Source: Aldehydirespirator sp965221605 (GTDB lineage Bacteria > Actinomycetota > Acidimicrobiia > Acidimicrobiales > Aldehydirespiratoraceae). From it: a DNA stretch of 64,000 nt. The position numbers and the translations under genes are program-made. The notes beneath the pieces were generated by a model. It saw only the letters and a program-made list of their open reading frames with translations. It did not search any database and was not told where the DNA came from. Positions 50,796 through 60,402 of this stretch are shown here, in pieces. The stretch covers positions 62,001 through 126,000 of the forward strand of contig CBDCSK010000004.1 of assembly GCA_965221605.1 (NCBI GenBank), in the 5' to 3' direction. Position 1 is the stretch's first letter; each line of letters opens with the position of its first letter.

Positions 50796-53105
50796 TCACA
50801 GGATCATTTCGGGATCGGCTGCGACGATCCCTCGCGTGCCGTCGTAGCGTCCGCGCCAGCGCCCGACACCGCGCACGAGCGCTATCTCTTCGACGAAGCC
50901 TTCTGCGGTGAGCCGTTCGTACTCGTGTCGTGCTACCGAGACGATGTGTGGCTGGAGTTCGCGCAAGGTCTCCCGCAAAGGCCGCCGCGGATACCGGAGT
51001 TGCTCCACAAGCTCGTCGATCCGCGCCAGGTCGTGCCGCGGATAGTCGACGATGAGGTCGCAGGTGTCCTCGTCGATCATGCGGAACTTCGCCGCCACTG
51101 CCGGGAAGTCGAGAGCCTTGCGGGAGTCCTGGACACCGGGCCTGTCCGGGTCGACCGCAGTGCCGAAGAGCCACTCGAAGTAGCGTCGTACCGTCTGCGG
51201 CTCGTCCGGGTCGAAGTCCGGGAGGTCACGCAACACTCGTGCGATGTCGCGCCCGGAGCGGTAGACGCCCGGCGGCGAGGCGTCGTCGGGAGGCCGGAAG
51301 ATCATCACCCGCCCACCACGAGGCCCCAGCCGACCCTCACGGTTACATCGGCCAGCCGCCTGGATGATGGCATCGAGCGGCGCCTCCGCACGGAACACCG
51401 TGTCAAAGTCGAGATCGACGCCCGCTTCAACCACCTGTGTGCTCACCACTCGGCAGGCGGATCCCGAAACGAGCCGCCGCCGGATGTCGGCGAGCACGGC
51501 GCTACGGTGGGCCCCGCACAGCAGAGTCGAGAGATGCAGGACGCCGGGATCATCGAGTTCGTCCAGCAACTCCATCGCATGGCGCTTCGTGTTCACTACA
51601 ACGAGCACGCTCTGCTCATCTTGCATCCATCGCGCGACCTGCTGCCATTCGTGCGACTCGTCGGTGCGCCACTCATACCTGACACGACTCAGCATCCGGA
51701 AATGGCGCTCGTGGTCGGGAACGATCTCTTGTGCCTCGATCTCGCGGAACTCGTTGATGAGTTCGAACGCCGGTTGCGTCGCCGTTGAAAGCACGACGCT
51801 GACGCCGTAGTTCTTGCTCAACTCGCGGAGACCGCACAGGATGGGCGAGAGCAGTCCCGCGGGCAGCGCCTGCGCCTCATCCACGATGATCACACTTCGC
51901 GCGAGGCTGTGCAGTTTGCGGGTCTTGCTGCGCCGATTGGAGAAGAGGCTCTCGAAGAGTTGCACGGTCGTCGTCACGACAACAGGTGCATCCCAGTTCT
52001 CAGCCGCCAGTCGGTGCCAGACCGCATCATCGGCAAAGCCGTCCTCGTCATCGTTAGCTGCTCCGGCACCCTCAGGTGCGGCTGAATGGTGCTCCAGCAC
52101 GACTCGGTCGTCTCCGAAGATGCTCCGGTAGACCGCGGCTGTCTGCTGTGTGATCGTGGTGAACGGGACAGCCACAACGACACGCCGCAATCCGTGCTCT
52201 ATTCCATGGCGAAGAGCGAAAGCCATCGACGAGCGGGTCTTGCCGCCTCCTGTGGGCACCGTGAGCCGGAAGATGCCCCTCGGCCTGGACGCTGCCCCAA
52301 CGCAAGCCTCAAGCACCTCGCCCCGCACGCGGCCGACGTCGCCGTCCGGCGACGACTCGTTTGCCGCAAATGACTCGTAACGGCACCACAGATCACCGAG
52401 CGTCGCCGTGGTACCTCTTGCGGTAGGGGCTTCGCCGAGTTTGTGGGCCTCTGTGTCGAGGCTGTCAGCATCGACAAGCGCCGAATAGGACATGCGCATG
52501 AAGAGATCCGTTGCGAGTTCATCCCTGACATGATCCGGAGGAGGTGGCGGGTCGTGCCCTTGTAGGCCGCTCATTGCCGTCTGCAGTCGCTGGATCGCCC
52601 AACGGGGGCCGGAAAGGCGGCGACATTCCTCCAACCACGGAAGGAAACTCAGCCTGTAGTGCTTGAGTCCGCCGTGGTGGGCATGAATCAACAGTCCGAC
52701 CCATGGACAGCCTGCTTCCTCGGCAAGTAGCGCCCCGGCACCCTTGTGGTCGATTCCAATACTCTGACGAGTCCCCTGCTCGCACTCGATCAGGCGGCGC
52801 TGCCATTCAGGGTCGGCCTTGCCAACATCGTGCCACAGACCCGCCAGGAAAGCGACATCGCCGCCACCGAAGGGCTCGGCCAACTCCCGGGCTCTTGCGG
52901 CGACAGCGCGCAGGTGGTCTACAAGCAGATGCCGTTCCCCCTGAGCGTTTGCAGAATGGGCGTAGATGGAAGGGACTGGGGTCTCCGGTGAATCGCTCCC
53001 ACGGGTTCCTACCTCGGTGCTCGCAGCGGAATCCGGTGCCGAGTTACTCACGGCGGTCAGATTAGACTGGGGGGTGTGACAGTCGTCCCCATGGTTGACA
53101 TCCAC
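50796..53105 (-). CDS. cas3: CRISPR-associated helicase-nuclease Cas3
   Basis: A 769-residue Cas3 with an N-terminal HD nuclease (VDHLRAVAARA, LAGLWHDVGKADPEWQ, LIHAHHGG) and an SF2 helicase: Walker A TVPTGGGKTRSSMAF (about residue 285), motif II IVDEAQALP (about 410), VVSTQVVEAGVDLDFD and IIQAAGRCNREG (motif VI). It unwinds and degrades DNA bound by Cascade. It is the first gene of the cas run, 127 bases before cas5c. Confidence 0.95.
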   Translation of the reverse strand: MDVNHGDDCHTPQSNLTAVSNSAPDSAASTEVGTRGSDSPETPVPSIYAHSANAQGERHLLVDHLRAVAARARELAEPFGGGDVAFLAGLWHDVGKADPEWQRRLIECEQGTRQSIGIDHKGAGALLAEEAGCPWVGLLIHAHHGGLKHYRLSFLPWLEECRRLSGPRWAIQRLQTAMSGLQGHDPPPPPDHVRDELATDLFMRMSYSALVDADSLDTEAHKLGEAPTARGTTATLGDLWCRYESFAANESSPDGDVGRVRGEVLEACVGAASRPRGIFRLTVPTGGGKTRSSMAFALRHGIEHGLRRVVVAVPFTTITQQTAAVYRSIFGDDRVVLEHHSAAPEGAGAANDDEDGFADDAVWHRLAAENWDAPVVVTTTVQLFESLFSNRRSKTRKLHSLARSVIIVDEAQALPAGLLSPILCGLRELSKNYGVSVVLSTATQPAFELINEFREIEAQEIVPDHERHFRMLSRVRYEWRTDESHEWQQVARWMQDEQSVLVVVNTKRHAMELLDELDDPGVLHLSTLLCGAHRSAVLADIRRRLVSGSACRVVSTQVVEAGVDLDFDTVFRAEAPLDAIIQAAGRCNREGRLGPRGGRVMIFRPPDDASPPGVYRSGRDIARVLRDLPDFDPDEPQTVRRYFEWLFGTAVDPDRPGVQDSRKALDFPAVAAKFRMIDEDTCDLIVDYPRHDLARIDELVEQLRYPRRPLRETLRELQPHIVSVARHEYERLTAEGFVEEIALVRGVGRWRGRYDGTRGIVAADPEMIL

Positions 53106-53287
53106 CCCTCACCCTGTCCCGTGATCGATTGCGGCCTGGGCGCAGCGCAGGTACGCGGGAGTTGGCGGCCGGGCCGGTAGCCTGACGGGGTTCCACCGCA
53201 GGGTGGGGCGCATTTGTGTGCAGCACGCAGGCTGCGGGTCTCGCACTGCGGGCCATGCAGCAGGGTCAGAAACCCACTGGAGAAACC

Positions 53288-53569
53288 ATGCCAACCAGCC
53301 TCCCCCCCAAGGCGGACACCATCGCATCGATGGCTGAAGCCTTTGGACTCGCCGCCAACGACACCGGTTCACCGGAGGTCCAGGTTGCGCTGCTGTCCGA
53401 CCGCATCAACCATCTCACCGAGCACCTGAGGGTCCACAAGAAGGACCACCACAGCCGGAGGGGTCTGTTGATGCTGGTGGGCCGGCGCAGGAGGCTGCTC
53501 GACTACGTGAAGGAGAACGACGTCGAGCGGTATCGGGCGTTGATCGCCCATCTCGGTCTGCGACGCTGA
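53288..53569 (+). CDS. rpsO: 30S ribosomal protein S15
   Basis: A 93-residue S15: FGLAANDTGSPEVQVALLSD, INHLTEHLRVHKKDHHSRRG, LLMLVGRRRRLLDYVKEND and RYRALIAHLGLRR. Start is ATG at 53288; the upstream in-frame extension is not conserved. It binds 16S rRNA early in 30S assembly and often represses its own mRNA; the leader 53220-53285 is GC-rich with several short inverted segments. pnp follows, the conserved order. Confidence 0.97.
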   Translation: MPTSLPPKADTIASMAEAFGLAANDTGSPEVQVALLSDRINHLTEHLRVHKKDHHSRRGLLMLVGRRRRLLDYVKENDVERYRALIAHLGLRR

Positions 53570-53575
53570 GCACTA

Positions 53576-53599
53576 AGGGGCGGCCGCTGCGCCGCCCCT
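53576..53599 (+). terminator. Hairpin directly after rpsO
   Basis: AGGGGCGGC and GCCGCCCCT form a perfect 9-base-pair stem with the loop CGCTGC, seven bases after the rpsO stop. No T-tract follows, so partial termination or protection of the rpsO 3' end is likely. Confidence 0.65.
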
Positions 53600-53681
53600 C
53601 CGGCTGCCGGCGCCGGTCGCGGCGCTGGCGGGCCGGCGACGATCCCAGTGACAACCAACCAGAGGCACGGCCACTCCGGTG

Positions 53682-53731
53682 CCAGTCGTATCGGCCTCGC
53701 CCCGTAGCTGCGGCGGGACCGATACGACTGG
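53682..53731 (+). promoter_or_regulatory. Long hairpin in the rpsO-pnp spacer, possible RNase III site
   Basis: CCAGTCGTATCGG pairs with CCGATACGACTGG, and after one mismatch the stem continues to about 19-20 pairs around a 10-base loop. In E. coli, RNase III cuts a long stem at the same place between rpsO and pnp, and PNPase then degrades its own mRNA. Position and length suggest the same control here. Confidence 0.6.
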
Positions 53732-53791
53732 GAACTGGCGGGGTCGTGCCCGAGACCGGGCCCCGAGACGGGGTCCGCAAGGAGTAGTTCC

Positions 53792-56341
53792 ATGGCCGAT
53801 GCCATTTCCGTCACGGGCGCATTCACGCGTGCCGACGGCAAGGACGCCACCTTCGAGACGGGCCAGCTGGCCCCGCTCGCGGGCGGCTCCGTCACCGCCC
53901 GCATGGGCGACACAGTGGTGCTCGTCACCGCTACCGGCGCCAAGTCCCCCCGGGAGGGCGCCGATTTCTTCCCGCTCACCGTCGACGTGGAGGAGCGGAT
54001 GTACGCCGCGGGCCGCATTCCGGGCTCGTTCTTCCGGCGCGAGGCCCGCGCCGGCGAGCAGGCCATTCTGACGTGCCGGCTCGTCGATCGCCCGCTTCGC
54101 CCGAGCTTCCCCGACGGCTTCCGCAACGAGGTCCACGTCGTGGCCACCGTGCTCGGCGCCGACCAGTCCCACCCCTACGACATCATCGCGCTCAACGCGG
54201 CCTCGCTGGCGCTGTGCATCTCTCCGATCCCCTTCGACGGGCCGATCGGCGCGGTGCGGCTGGCCTGGTCGTCGTCGGGTGAGTGGGTGCCGTTCCCGAC
54301 CTACGAGGAGGGCGAGAGCTCAGCCTTCGAGATGGTGGTGGCCGGCCGGCTCGCCGATGACGACGTGGCCGTCATGATGGTCGAGGCCGGGGGAACCTCC
54401 ACCACCTGGGAGCTGTACGCCGACGGTACGCCGAAGGTCGATGAGGACGTTCTGGCCGGTGGCCTCGAGGCGGCCAAGACCTGGATCCGCGAGATGATCG
54501 AACTGCAGCAGCAGCTCATCGACGCGGTCGGCGCGGTCAACAAGATGGACCCGCCGCTGGCCGTCGACCACAGCGACGAGATCCTCGCGGCGGTGCGCGA
54601 GAGCGCAACCGATCGCATCGCCGCCACCCAGCAGATCGCCGACAAGGCCGAACGCCAGGAGGCTGAGGCTGCCCTGTCCGGCCAGGTGATCGCCGAGCTC
54701 GAGGCGCGTTTCGGCGACGACCCGGCCACCGCCAAGCAGATCGGCAGCGCCATCCGGACGGTCACCAAGGAAGCCGTGCGCAGGCGGATCGTGGCCGAGG
54801 GCATCCGCATCGACGGCCGCTCCTCCAACCAGCTGCGGCCCCTGATGAGCCGGGTCGGGGTAGTCCCCACCGCTCACGGCTCCGGGCTGTTCCAGCGGGG
54901 CGAGACCCAGGTGCTCAACTTCACGACGCTGGGCATAGGCCGCAGCGACATGCTGATCGACGACCTGTCGCCCACCGAGAAGAAGCGCTACTTCCATCAC
55001 TACAACTTCCCGCCGTTCTGCACCGGCGAGACCGGGTTCATGCGCGGCCCCAAGCGGCGCGAGATCGGCCACGGGGCACTGGCGGAACGGGCCGTGTTCC
55101 CGGTGGTTCCGGGATTCGAAGAGTGGCCCTACACGATTCGCACCGTCTCGGAGGTACTGGCCTCGAACGGGTCGAGTTCGATGGCGTCGGTGTGCGGGTC
55201 CACGCTCTCGCTGATGGACGCGGGCGTGCCGATCAAGGCGCCGGTGGCCGGCGTGGCCATGGGCCTCGTACACGCCGACGGCGCCTGGGTCACGCTCACC
55301 GACATCCTCGGCGCCGAGGACGCCTTCGGTGACATGGACTTCAAGGTCGCGGGCACCACGGACTTCATCACCGCGCTGCAGCTCGACACCAAGATCGCGG
55401 GCATCCCCGCGAAGGTGCTGGCCGACGCGCTGCGACAGGCACGCGAGGCCCGCCTCGACATCCTCGACGTGATGGCGGAGACCATCATGGAGCCCCGACC
55501 CGACGTGCGCGACACCGCCCCGAAGATCGCCACCTTCGAGATCCCCGTCGAGAAGATCGGAGAGGTGATCGGTCCCAAGGGCAAGGTGATCAACGCCATC
55601 CAGTCCGAGACCGGAGCCGACATCAGCGTCGACGACGACGGCGCCGTCGGGATCGTGGCCATCGCGTCCACCGACCGGGGAGCGGTGCTCGAAGCCGAGC
55701 GCCAGATCAAGCTCATCCTGGACCCGCCCACCGCCGACGTGGGCGCCACGTACCGGGGCCGGGTGGTGAACATCACCAAGTTCGGAGCGTTCGTGAACAT
55801 CCTCCCCGGCCGCGACGGGCTCGTGCACATCTCCAAGCTGGGGGGCGGCAGGCGCATCGACAGGGTCGAGGACGTGCTGGAGCTCGGCGAGGAGCTCGAG
55901 GTGGTCGTGGAGGACGTCGACCCCAACGGCAAGATCTCGCTGATTCCCAAGACCGACGACACCGACGGTGCCGGGGCGTTCTCGGCCCGCCCGGAGCCCC
56001 GCCGCGAGGGGGGCGGCCGGCCGGAGCGGCGCCGAGGCCCCGACGGCGGTGATATGGACCGCCCCTCCGGGCGCTCCGGCCGCAACGGAGGCCCTGGCCG
56101 CGGCGATCGCGCCGGTTCAGACTTCCGGCGATCGGGCGACGGTCGCGGCGACCGCCGGGACTCCGAGCCCCGGCGAGACGACCGGGGCGGCCGTGTCCGG
56201 CCGCCGGCCGCGGTACCGGGCGCGAGGCGGGTCTCGTTCGAGGACTCCTTCGACCAGGAGCTGGAGAAGGAGTTCGGAGACCTGGGTCCCGATCCCCGAG
56301 CCCGGCGAGCGGGTCGCCGGGGACCTCGCGGCCCTCGCTAA
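53792..56341 (+). CDS. pnp: Polyribonucleotide nucleotidyltransferase (PNPase)
   Basis: An 849-residue PNPase, longer than the usual 700-750. First RNase PH domain: GDTVVLVTATGAK and AGRIPGSFFRRE. Second: RSSNQLRPLMSRVGVVPTAH, ETQVLNFTTLG and MASVCGSTLSLMDAGVPI with PEDAFGDMDFKVAGT-like phosphate-site residues. KH domain at about 584-620 (GEVIGPKGKVINAIQSETGA) and S1 at about 649-720 (GRVVNITKFGAFVNILPGRDG). The last 120 residues are a disordered Arg/Gly/Asp-rich tail. It degrades RNA 3' to 5' with phosphate. dapB follows after six bases. Confidence 0.96.
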   Translation: MADAISVTGAFTRADGKDATFETGQLAPLAGGSVTARMGDTVVLVTATGAKSPREGADFFPLTVDVEERMYAAGRIPGSFFRREARAGEQAILTCRLVDRPLRPSFPDGFRNEVHVVATVLGADQSHPYDIIALNAASLALCISPIPFDGPIGAVRLAWSSSGEWVPFPTYEEGESSAFEMVVAGRLADDDVAVMMVEAGGTSTTWELYADGTPKVDEDVLAGGLEAAKTWIREMIELQQQLIDAVGAVNKMDPPLAVDHSDEILAAVRESATDRIAATQQIADKAERQEAEAALSGQVIAELEARFGDDPATAKQIGSAIRTVTKEAVRRRIVAEGIRIDGRSSNQLRPLMSRVGVVPTAHGSGLFQRGETQVLNFTTLGIGRSDMLIDDLSPTEKKRYFHHYNFPPFCTGETGFMRGPKRREIGHGALAERAVFPVVPGFEEWPYTIRTVSEVLASNGSSSMASVCGSTLSLMDAGVPIKAPVAGVAMGLVHADGAWVTLTDILGAEDAFGDMDFKVAGTTDFITALQLDTKIAGIPAKVLADALRQAREARLDILDVMAETIMEPRPDVRDTAPKIATFEIPVEKIGEVIGPKGKVINAIQSETGADISVDDDGAVGIVAIASTDRGAVLEAERQIKLILDPPTADVGATYRGRVVNITKFGAFVNILPGRDGLVHISKLGGGRRIDRVEDVLELGEELEVVVEDVDPNGKISLIPKTDDTDGAGAFSARPEPRREGGGRPERRRGPDGGDMDRPSGRSGRNGGPGRGDRAGSDFRRSGDGRGDRRDSEPRRDDRGGRVRPPAAVPGARRVSFEDSFDQELEKEFGDLGPDPRARRAGRRGPRGPR

Positions 56342-56347
56342 CCGATC

Positions 56348-57079
56348 ATGGTCAGAGTCGGCGTGTGCGGCGCCACGGGGCGCATGGGTACCGAGGCGTG
56401 CCGGGCCGTCGAAGCCGATCCCGACACCGAGATGGTGGCCGCCATCGGCTCGGCCGGCTCGGTCGAGGAGTTCGTCGACGCCCGTGCCGCCGTGGTGGTG
56501 GACTTCACCGTCGCCGAGGCGGTCAGGGCCAGCACGCCTCGCCTCGCGGAGGCGGGCATCCACGCGGTCATCGGCACGTCGGGGCTGACCCCGGACGACA
56601 TCGACGAGCTGCGGGCGGCCTTCGTGCGCAGCCACTGCATCGTCGCGCCGAACTTCGCCGTCGGCGCCGTGCTGATGACCCGCTTCGCCGCTCTGGCCGC
56701 GCCGTACTTCGACACCGCCGAGGTGATCGAGCTTCACCACGACCGCAAGGTCGACGCGCCGTCGGGGACGGCGTTGACGACCGCCGAAGCCATGGCCGAA
56801 GCATCCGGCGACTGGGCTCCGGACCCCACGGTCAACGAGGTGGTGCCCGGCGTCCGCGGTGGCCGGGGCCCCGGCGGGATCCCGATCCACTCGGTGCGGA
56901 TGAAGGGTCTGGTCGCCCATCAGGAGGTGCTGCTCGGTGGCCCCGGCGAGACCCTGACGATCCGTCACGACTCCATTGACCGGTCGGCGTTCATGCCCGG
57001 GATGCTGTTGGCCACCAAGCGGGTCGTGACACTCGAGCCGGGTGTGACCGTCGGTCTCGGCGAGGTGCTGGGCATCTAG
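56348..57079 (+). CDS. dapB: 4-hydroxy-tetrahydrodipicolinate reductase
   Basis: A 243-residue DapB. VRVGVCGATGRMGTEACRAV binds NAD(P)H, VIELHHDRKVDAPSGTALTT is the catalytic and substrate-binding segment (His-His, Lys, SGT), and IPIHSVRMKGLVAHQEVLLG follows. It performs the second step of the diaminopimelate/lysine branch; dapA lies two genes downstream. Confidence 0.95.
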   Translation: MVRVGVCGATGRMGTEACRAVEADPDTEMVAAIGSAGSVEEFVDARAAVVVDFTVAEAVRASTPRLAEAGIHAVIGTSGLTPDDIDELRAAFVRSHCIVAPNFAVGAVLMTRFAALAAPYFDTAEVIELHHDRKVDAPSGTALTTAEAMAEASGDWAPDPTVNEVVPGVRGGRGPGGIPIHSVRMKGLVAHQEVLLGGPGETLTIRHDSIDRSAFMPGMLLATKRVVTLEPGVTVGLGEVLGI

Positions 57080-57095
57080 GCCGCGGAGTCTCCGA

Positions 57096-57839
57096 GTGCG
57101 CAGGCTGGCATCGCCGGGATGGGTGGCTTCTCACCTGTTCGCGGTGGCGATGGTCGTGCTCATGGTCAACCTGGGGTTCTGGCAGCTTCGACGGCTCGAC
57201 GACCGGCGCGCCGACAACTCCCAGATCGCCGCCGCGATGGCTCAGGATCCTGCCGACATTGCCGCCTATCTCGATGCGCGGGGGCCGCCCCCCTCCTACA
57301 CCGCGGTGGCGGCGAGGGGCGCCTATCTCCCCGGCGCCGAGGTGCGGATCGGCAACCGCAGCAGCGGTGGGCAGCCGGGCTTCTGGCTGGCGACCCCGCT
57401 GGAACTCGCCGACGGCCGGGCCGTGGCCGTGGTCCGGGGCTGGGTTCCCCGGCGCAGCCTGGTCGGGCTCGACGACCGCAGTCCGGCCCCGCCGGCGGGA
57501 GAGGTGACCGTGGTCGGGCTGGCCTTCGACAGCGTCGATGGGGGCCGGATCGCGGAGACCGGTCCGGGCGATACGCCCGAGATCTCCCGCATGGACCTGG
57601 ACCGCTTCATCGAGGTCTCCGGCGTCGACGTGGTGGACGTCTGGATCAGGCTGCGGGCCCAGTCGCCACCCCAGCCCGAAGGGCTCCCCGTGCCCGTGCC
57701 CGACCCCGATCTGACGGAGGGGCCGCACCTGTCGTACGCGTTCCAGTGGTTCTTCTTCTCGGCCGGGGCGGTGGTGGTGTACGCCCTGATCCTCCGCCGG
57801 GCCGTGATCGGTCGCCAACAGGCTCCCGGGACAGCGTAA
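57096..57839 (+). CDS. SURF1-family protein
   Basis: A 247-residue membrane protein with one helix at each end: WVASHLFAVAMVVLMVNLGF, followed by the signature WQLRRLDDRRADN, and FQWFFFSAGAVVVYALILRR near the C-terminus. RGWVPR in the middle is also a family feature. SURF1 assists cytochrome c oxidase assembly. GTG at 57096 is 16 bases after dapB. Its place between dapB and dapA is typical of actinobacteria-like operons rather than of respiratory clusters. Confidence 0.88.
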   Translation: MRRLASPGWVASHLFAVAMVVLMVNLGFWQLRRLDDRRADNSQIAAAMAQDPADIAAYLDARGPPPSYTAVAARGAYLPGAEVRIGNRSSGGQPGFWLATPLELADGRAVAVVRGWVPRRSLVGLDDRSPAPPAGEVTVVGLAFDSVDGGRIAETGPGDTPEISRMDLDRFIEVSGVDVVDVWIRLRAQSPPQPEGLPVPVPDPDLTEGPHLSYAFQWFFFSAGAVVVYALILRRAVIGRQQAPGTA

Positions 57840-57850
57840 GGTTGTAGGCG

Positions 57851-58735
57851 ATGGGACGGTTCGGACGGGTACTCACCGCGATGGTCACGCCCTTCACCGA
57901 CGAGGGGGCGCTGGACCTCGACGGCGCCGCCCGCCTGGCGCAATGGCTCGTCGCCCACGGCAACGAGGGTCTGGTGGTGGCCGGCACCACCGGGGAGAGC
58001 CCGACCCTCACCCACGCCGAGCAGGCCGACCTCGTGGCCGCGGTGGTGGAAGCGGTCGACGTGCCGGTGGTCGCGGGCGCCGGGAGCAACGACACCCGCG
58101 CCGCCATCGACCTCACCGAGCGTTGCACCGCGGCCGGCGCGGACGGGATCCTGCACGTGGCCGGCTACTACAACCGCCCGTCGCAGGCCGGGCTCGACTC
58201 GCACTTCCGGCATTGCGCGGACGCCACCGACCTTCCGACCCTCATCTACGACATACCGGGCAGGACCGGCCGCAAGGTCGCCACCGAGACCCTGGCCCGG
58301 CTGGCCCACGAAGTCCCCAACATCGTCGGGCTCAAGGACGCGGCCGGCTCGCCGGCCGAGACGGCCCGCCTGCTGGACATGGCCCCCGAGGGCTTCGAGG
58401 TGTACTCCGGCGACGACTCGCTAACCCTGCCCCTGCTGTCGATCGGGGCGGTGGGCATCATCGGCGTCGCCACCCACTGGGCCGGCCGGCAGATGGCAGC
58501 CATGTTCGACGCCTTCGAGAGCGGCCGGGTGGCCGAGGCTGCGGCCATCAACCGGAGCCTGTTCGACTCCTACGACTTCGAGACCGGCGACGATGCCCCC
58601 AACCCGGTGCCCACCAAGTGCATGATGCGGGTGCTGGGACTGCCCGCGGGGCCGTGCCGCCTGCCCATGGGACCCGAGCCGTCCGGTCTCGAGGACCGGG
58701 CCAGGGAAGTCCTCACCGCGCTGGGCGCAGGCTGA
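57851..58735 (+). CDS. dapA: 4-hydroxy-tetrahydrodipicolinate synthase
   Basis: A 294-residue DapA: LTAMVTPFTDEGALD, VVAGTTGESPTLTHAEQ, LIYDIPGRTGRKV (catalytic Tyr) and NIVGLKDAAGSP (Schiff-base Lys). It condenses pyruvate with aspartate semialdehyde. TAAGGT at 57837-57842, whose TAA is the stop of the previous gene, lies eight bases before the ATG and may give an internal leaderless promoter. Confidence 0.96.
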   Translation: MGRFGRVLTAMVTPFTDEGALDLDGAARLAQWLVAHGNEGLVVAGTTGESPTLTHAEQADLVAAVVEAVDVPVVAGAGSNDTRAAIDLTERCTAAGADGILHVAGYYNRPSQAGLDSHFRHCADATDLPTLIYDIPGRTGRKVATETLARLAHEVPNIVGLKDAAGSPAETARLLDMAPEGFEVYSGDDSLTLPLLSIGAVGIIGVATHWAGRQMAAMFDAFESGRVAEAAAINRSLFDSYDFETGDDAPNPVPTKCMMRVLGLPAGPCRLPMGPEPSGLEDRAREVLTALGAG

Positions 58736-58743
58736 CCCCAGCT

Positions 58744-60402
58744 GTGGCCGCGCCGGTAGCCGTCACGTTCCTGGGCGGCCTCGGGGAGATCGGGCGCAAC
58801 TGCGCGGTGATCGAGACCGCCGGTCGCCGGGTGCTGCTTGACTGCGGCCGGATGTTCGCGGGGGACGACCTCCCCGGCGTGGACTCGGTGCTGCCCGACT
58901 TCGAATGGCTGCTCGACAAGGGGGGCGTGGAGGCCTGCGTCGCCACCCACGCCCATGAGGACCACATCGGCGCCCTGCCGTACCTGCTCGAGCGCCTGTC
59001 GTTCCCGGTGTACGGATCGGCGTTCACGCTGGGTCTGGTGCGGCACAAGCTGGCCGAGGCGGGCCTGCTCGACCGGGCCGAGCTCCGCGAGGTTCGCGAC
59101 GGCGACCGCTTCAGCGCCGGGCCTTTCGATTGCGAGGCCATGCCGGTCACCCATTCGGTCCCCGGGGGCTTCATAACGGCCTTCTCGACGCCGCAGGGTG
59201 TGATCCTGCACTCCAGCGACTTCAAGCTCGACCTCACGCCCGTGGACGGGCGGCGCACCGCGCTGTCCCGCATCGGCGCGCTCGCCGACGACCCGGGCGT
59301 GCGGCTGCTGCTGGCCGACTCGACCAACGCCGACGACCCCGGATCGACCCGATCGGAGCGGGATGTGGGCGACGTGCTGCGCGAGGCGATCGGCCGCCAG
59401 GAGGGTCGCAGGGTGATCGTCGGGGCCTTCGCCAGCCATATCCACCGCATCCAGCAGGTGATGGACGCCGCCGTCGGCGCGGGGCGCACCGTGGCCACGC
59501 TCGGGCTGTCGATGCAGCGCAACGTCGGCCTGGCCCGCGAGCTCGGGCTGCTGCGCGTCCCCGACCATGCCCTGCGCGACATAACCGACATCGAGGGAAC
59601 CGACCCGGCGAGGGTGCTGATCATCTGCACCGGGTCCCAGGGCGAGCCCCGGGCCGCTCTGACCCAGATGGCCGAGGGCGCCAGCAAGTGGGTCGAGATC
59701 GACCATCGGGACACGGTCATATTCAGTTCCCACCCGATCCCCGGCAACGAGACCGCCGTCGGAGCGGTTCGCAACGGGCTGGCCCGGCGCGGGGCCCGGG
59801 TGCTGCACACCGGCAATCTCGCGGTGCACACCTCGGGCCACGGCAAGCAGCAGGAGTTGAAGGTGCTGCACTCGGCCGCATCGCCGCAATGGTTCGTGCC
59901 GGTGCACGGCGAGTACGAGCACCTGGTGGCCCACGCCCGGCTGGCGACCGAGATGGGCATGGACTCCGAGCGGGTGCTGCTGTGCTGTGACGGCGACCGT
60001 ATCGAGCTGACCGACGACGGTCTGCGTCACACCGGCTCCGTCGGCGGTGTGCATCTCTACGTGGACGGCACGGTCGGCGACCTGGGATCGGTCGTGCTCG
60101 ACGAGCGGCGGAAGCTGGGCTCCGACGGCTTCGTGACCGTGGTCGTGGACCTGGACTTGGACCGCGGCCTGCTCCTGCACCGAGTCGAGGTCGTGTCGCG
60201 TGGCTGGGTGGAGCAGCCGGCCCTGATGGCACACGAGACTGCGGTCGCCGACGCCGTGGAAGCCGCGGTCCGCGATGCGCTCGACGACGGCCGCACAGAC
60301 CTCGACGCCTTCGAGGACGTGGTGCTTCGCGCCGCCCGGCGCACATCCCGGGAGCGGACCCGCCGCCGGCCGGTGATCGTCCCGGTGGTGCGCAAGGCCT
60401 AG
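58744..60402 (+). CDS. rnj: Ribonuclease J
   Basis: A 552-residue metallo-beta-lactamase/beta-CASP nuclease. Metal site: CVATHAHEDHIGALPYLL; further ligands in MPVTHSVPGG and ILHSSDFKLD. Beta-CASP: RVIVGAFASHIHRIQQV, VLIICTGSQGEPRAAL and HTSGHGKQQELK. It is a 5'-end-sensitive endo/5'-3' exoribonuclease that with PNPase forms the main RNA decay activity. The GTG at 58744, eight bases after dapA, is used; the open frame extends upstream only as a shadow of dapA. Confidence 0.95.
   Translation: MAAPVAVTFLGGLGEIGRNCAVIETAGRRVLLDCGRMFAGDDLPGVDSVLPDFEWLLDKGGVEACVATHAHEDHIGALPYLLERLSFPVYGSAFTLGLVRHKLAEAGLLDRAELREVRDGDRFSAGPFDCEAMPVTHSVPGGFITAFSTPQGVILHSSDFKLDLTPVDGRRTALSRIGALADDPGVRLLLADSTNADDPGSTRSERDVGDVLREAIGRQEGRRVIVGAFASHIHRIQQVMDAAVGAGRTVATLGLSMQRNVGLARELGLLRVPDHALRDITDIEGTDPARVLIICTGSQGEPRAALTQMAEGASKWVEIDHRDTVIFSSHPIPGNETAVGAVRNGLARRGARVLHTGNLAVHTSGHGKQQELKVLHSAASPQWFVPVHGEYEHLVAHARLATEMGMDSERVLLCCDGDRIELTDDGLRHTGSVGGVHLYVDGTVGDLGSVVLDERRKLGSDGFVTVVVDLDLDRGLLLHRVEVVSRGWVEQPALMAHETAVADAVEAAVRDALDDGRTDLDAFEDVVLRAARRTSRERTRRRPVIVPVVRKA

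Noticed and set aside
57943..58743. N-terminal extension of the RNase J frame
   Set aside because: It overlaps dapA, is Arg-rich shadow sequence, and the conserved protein starts at GTG 58744.
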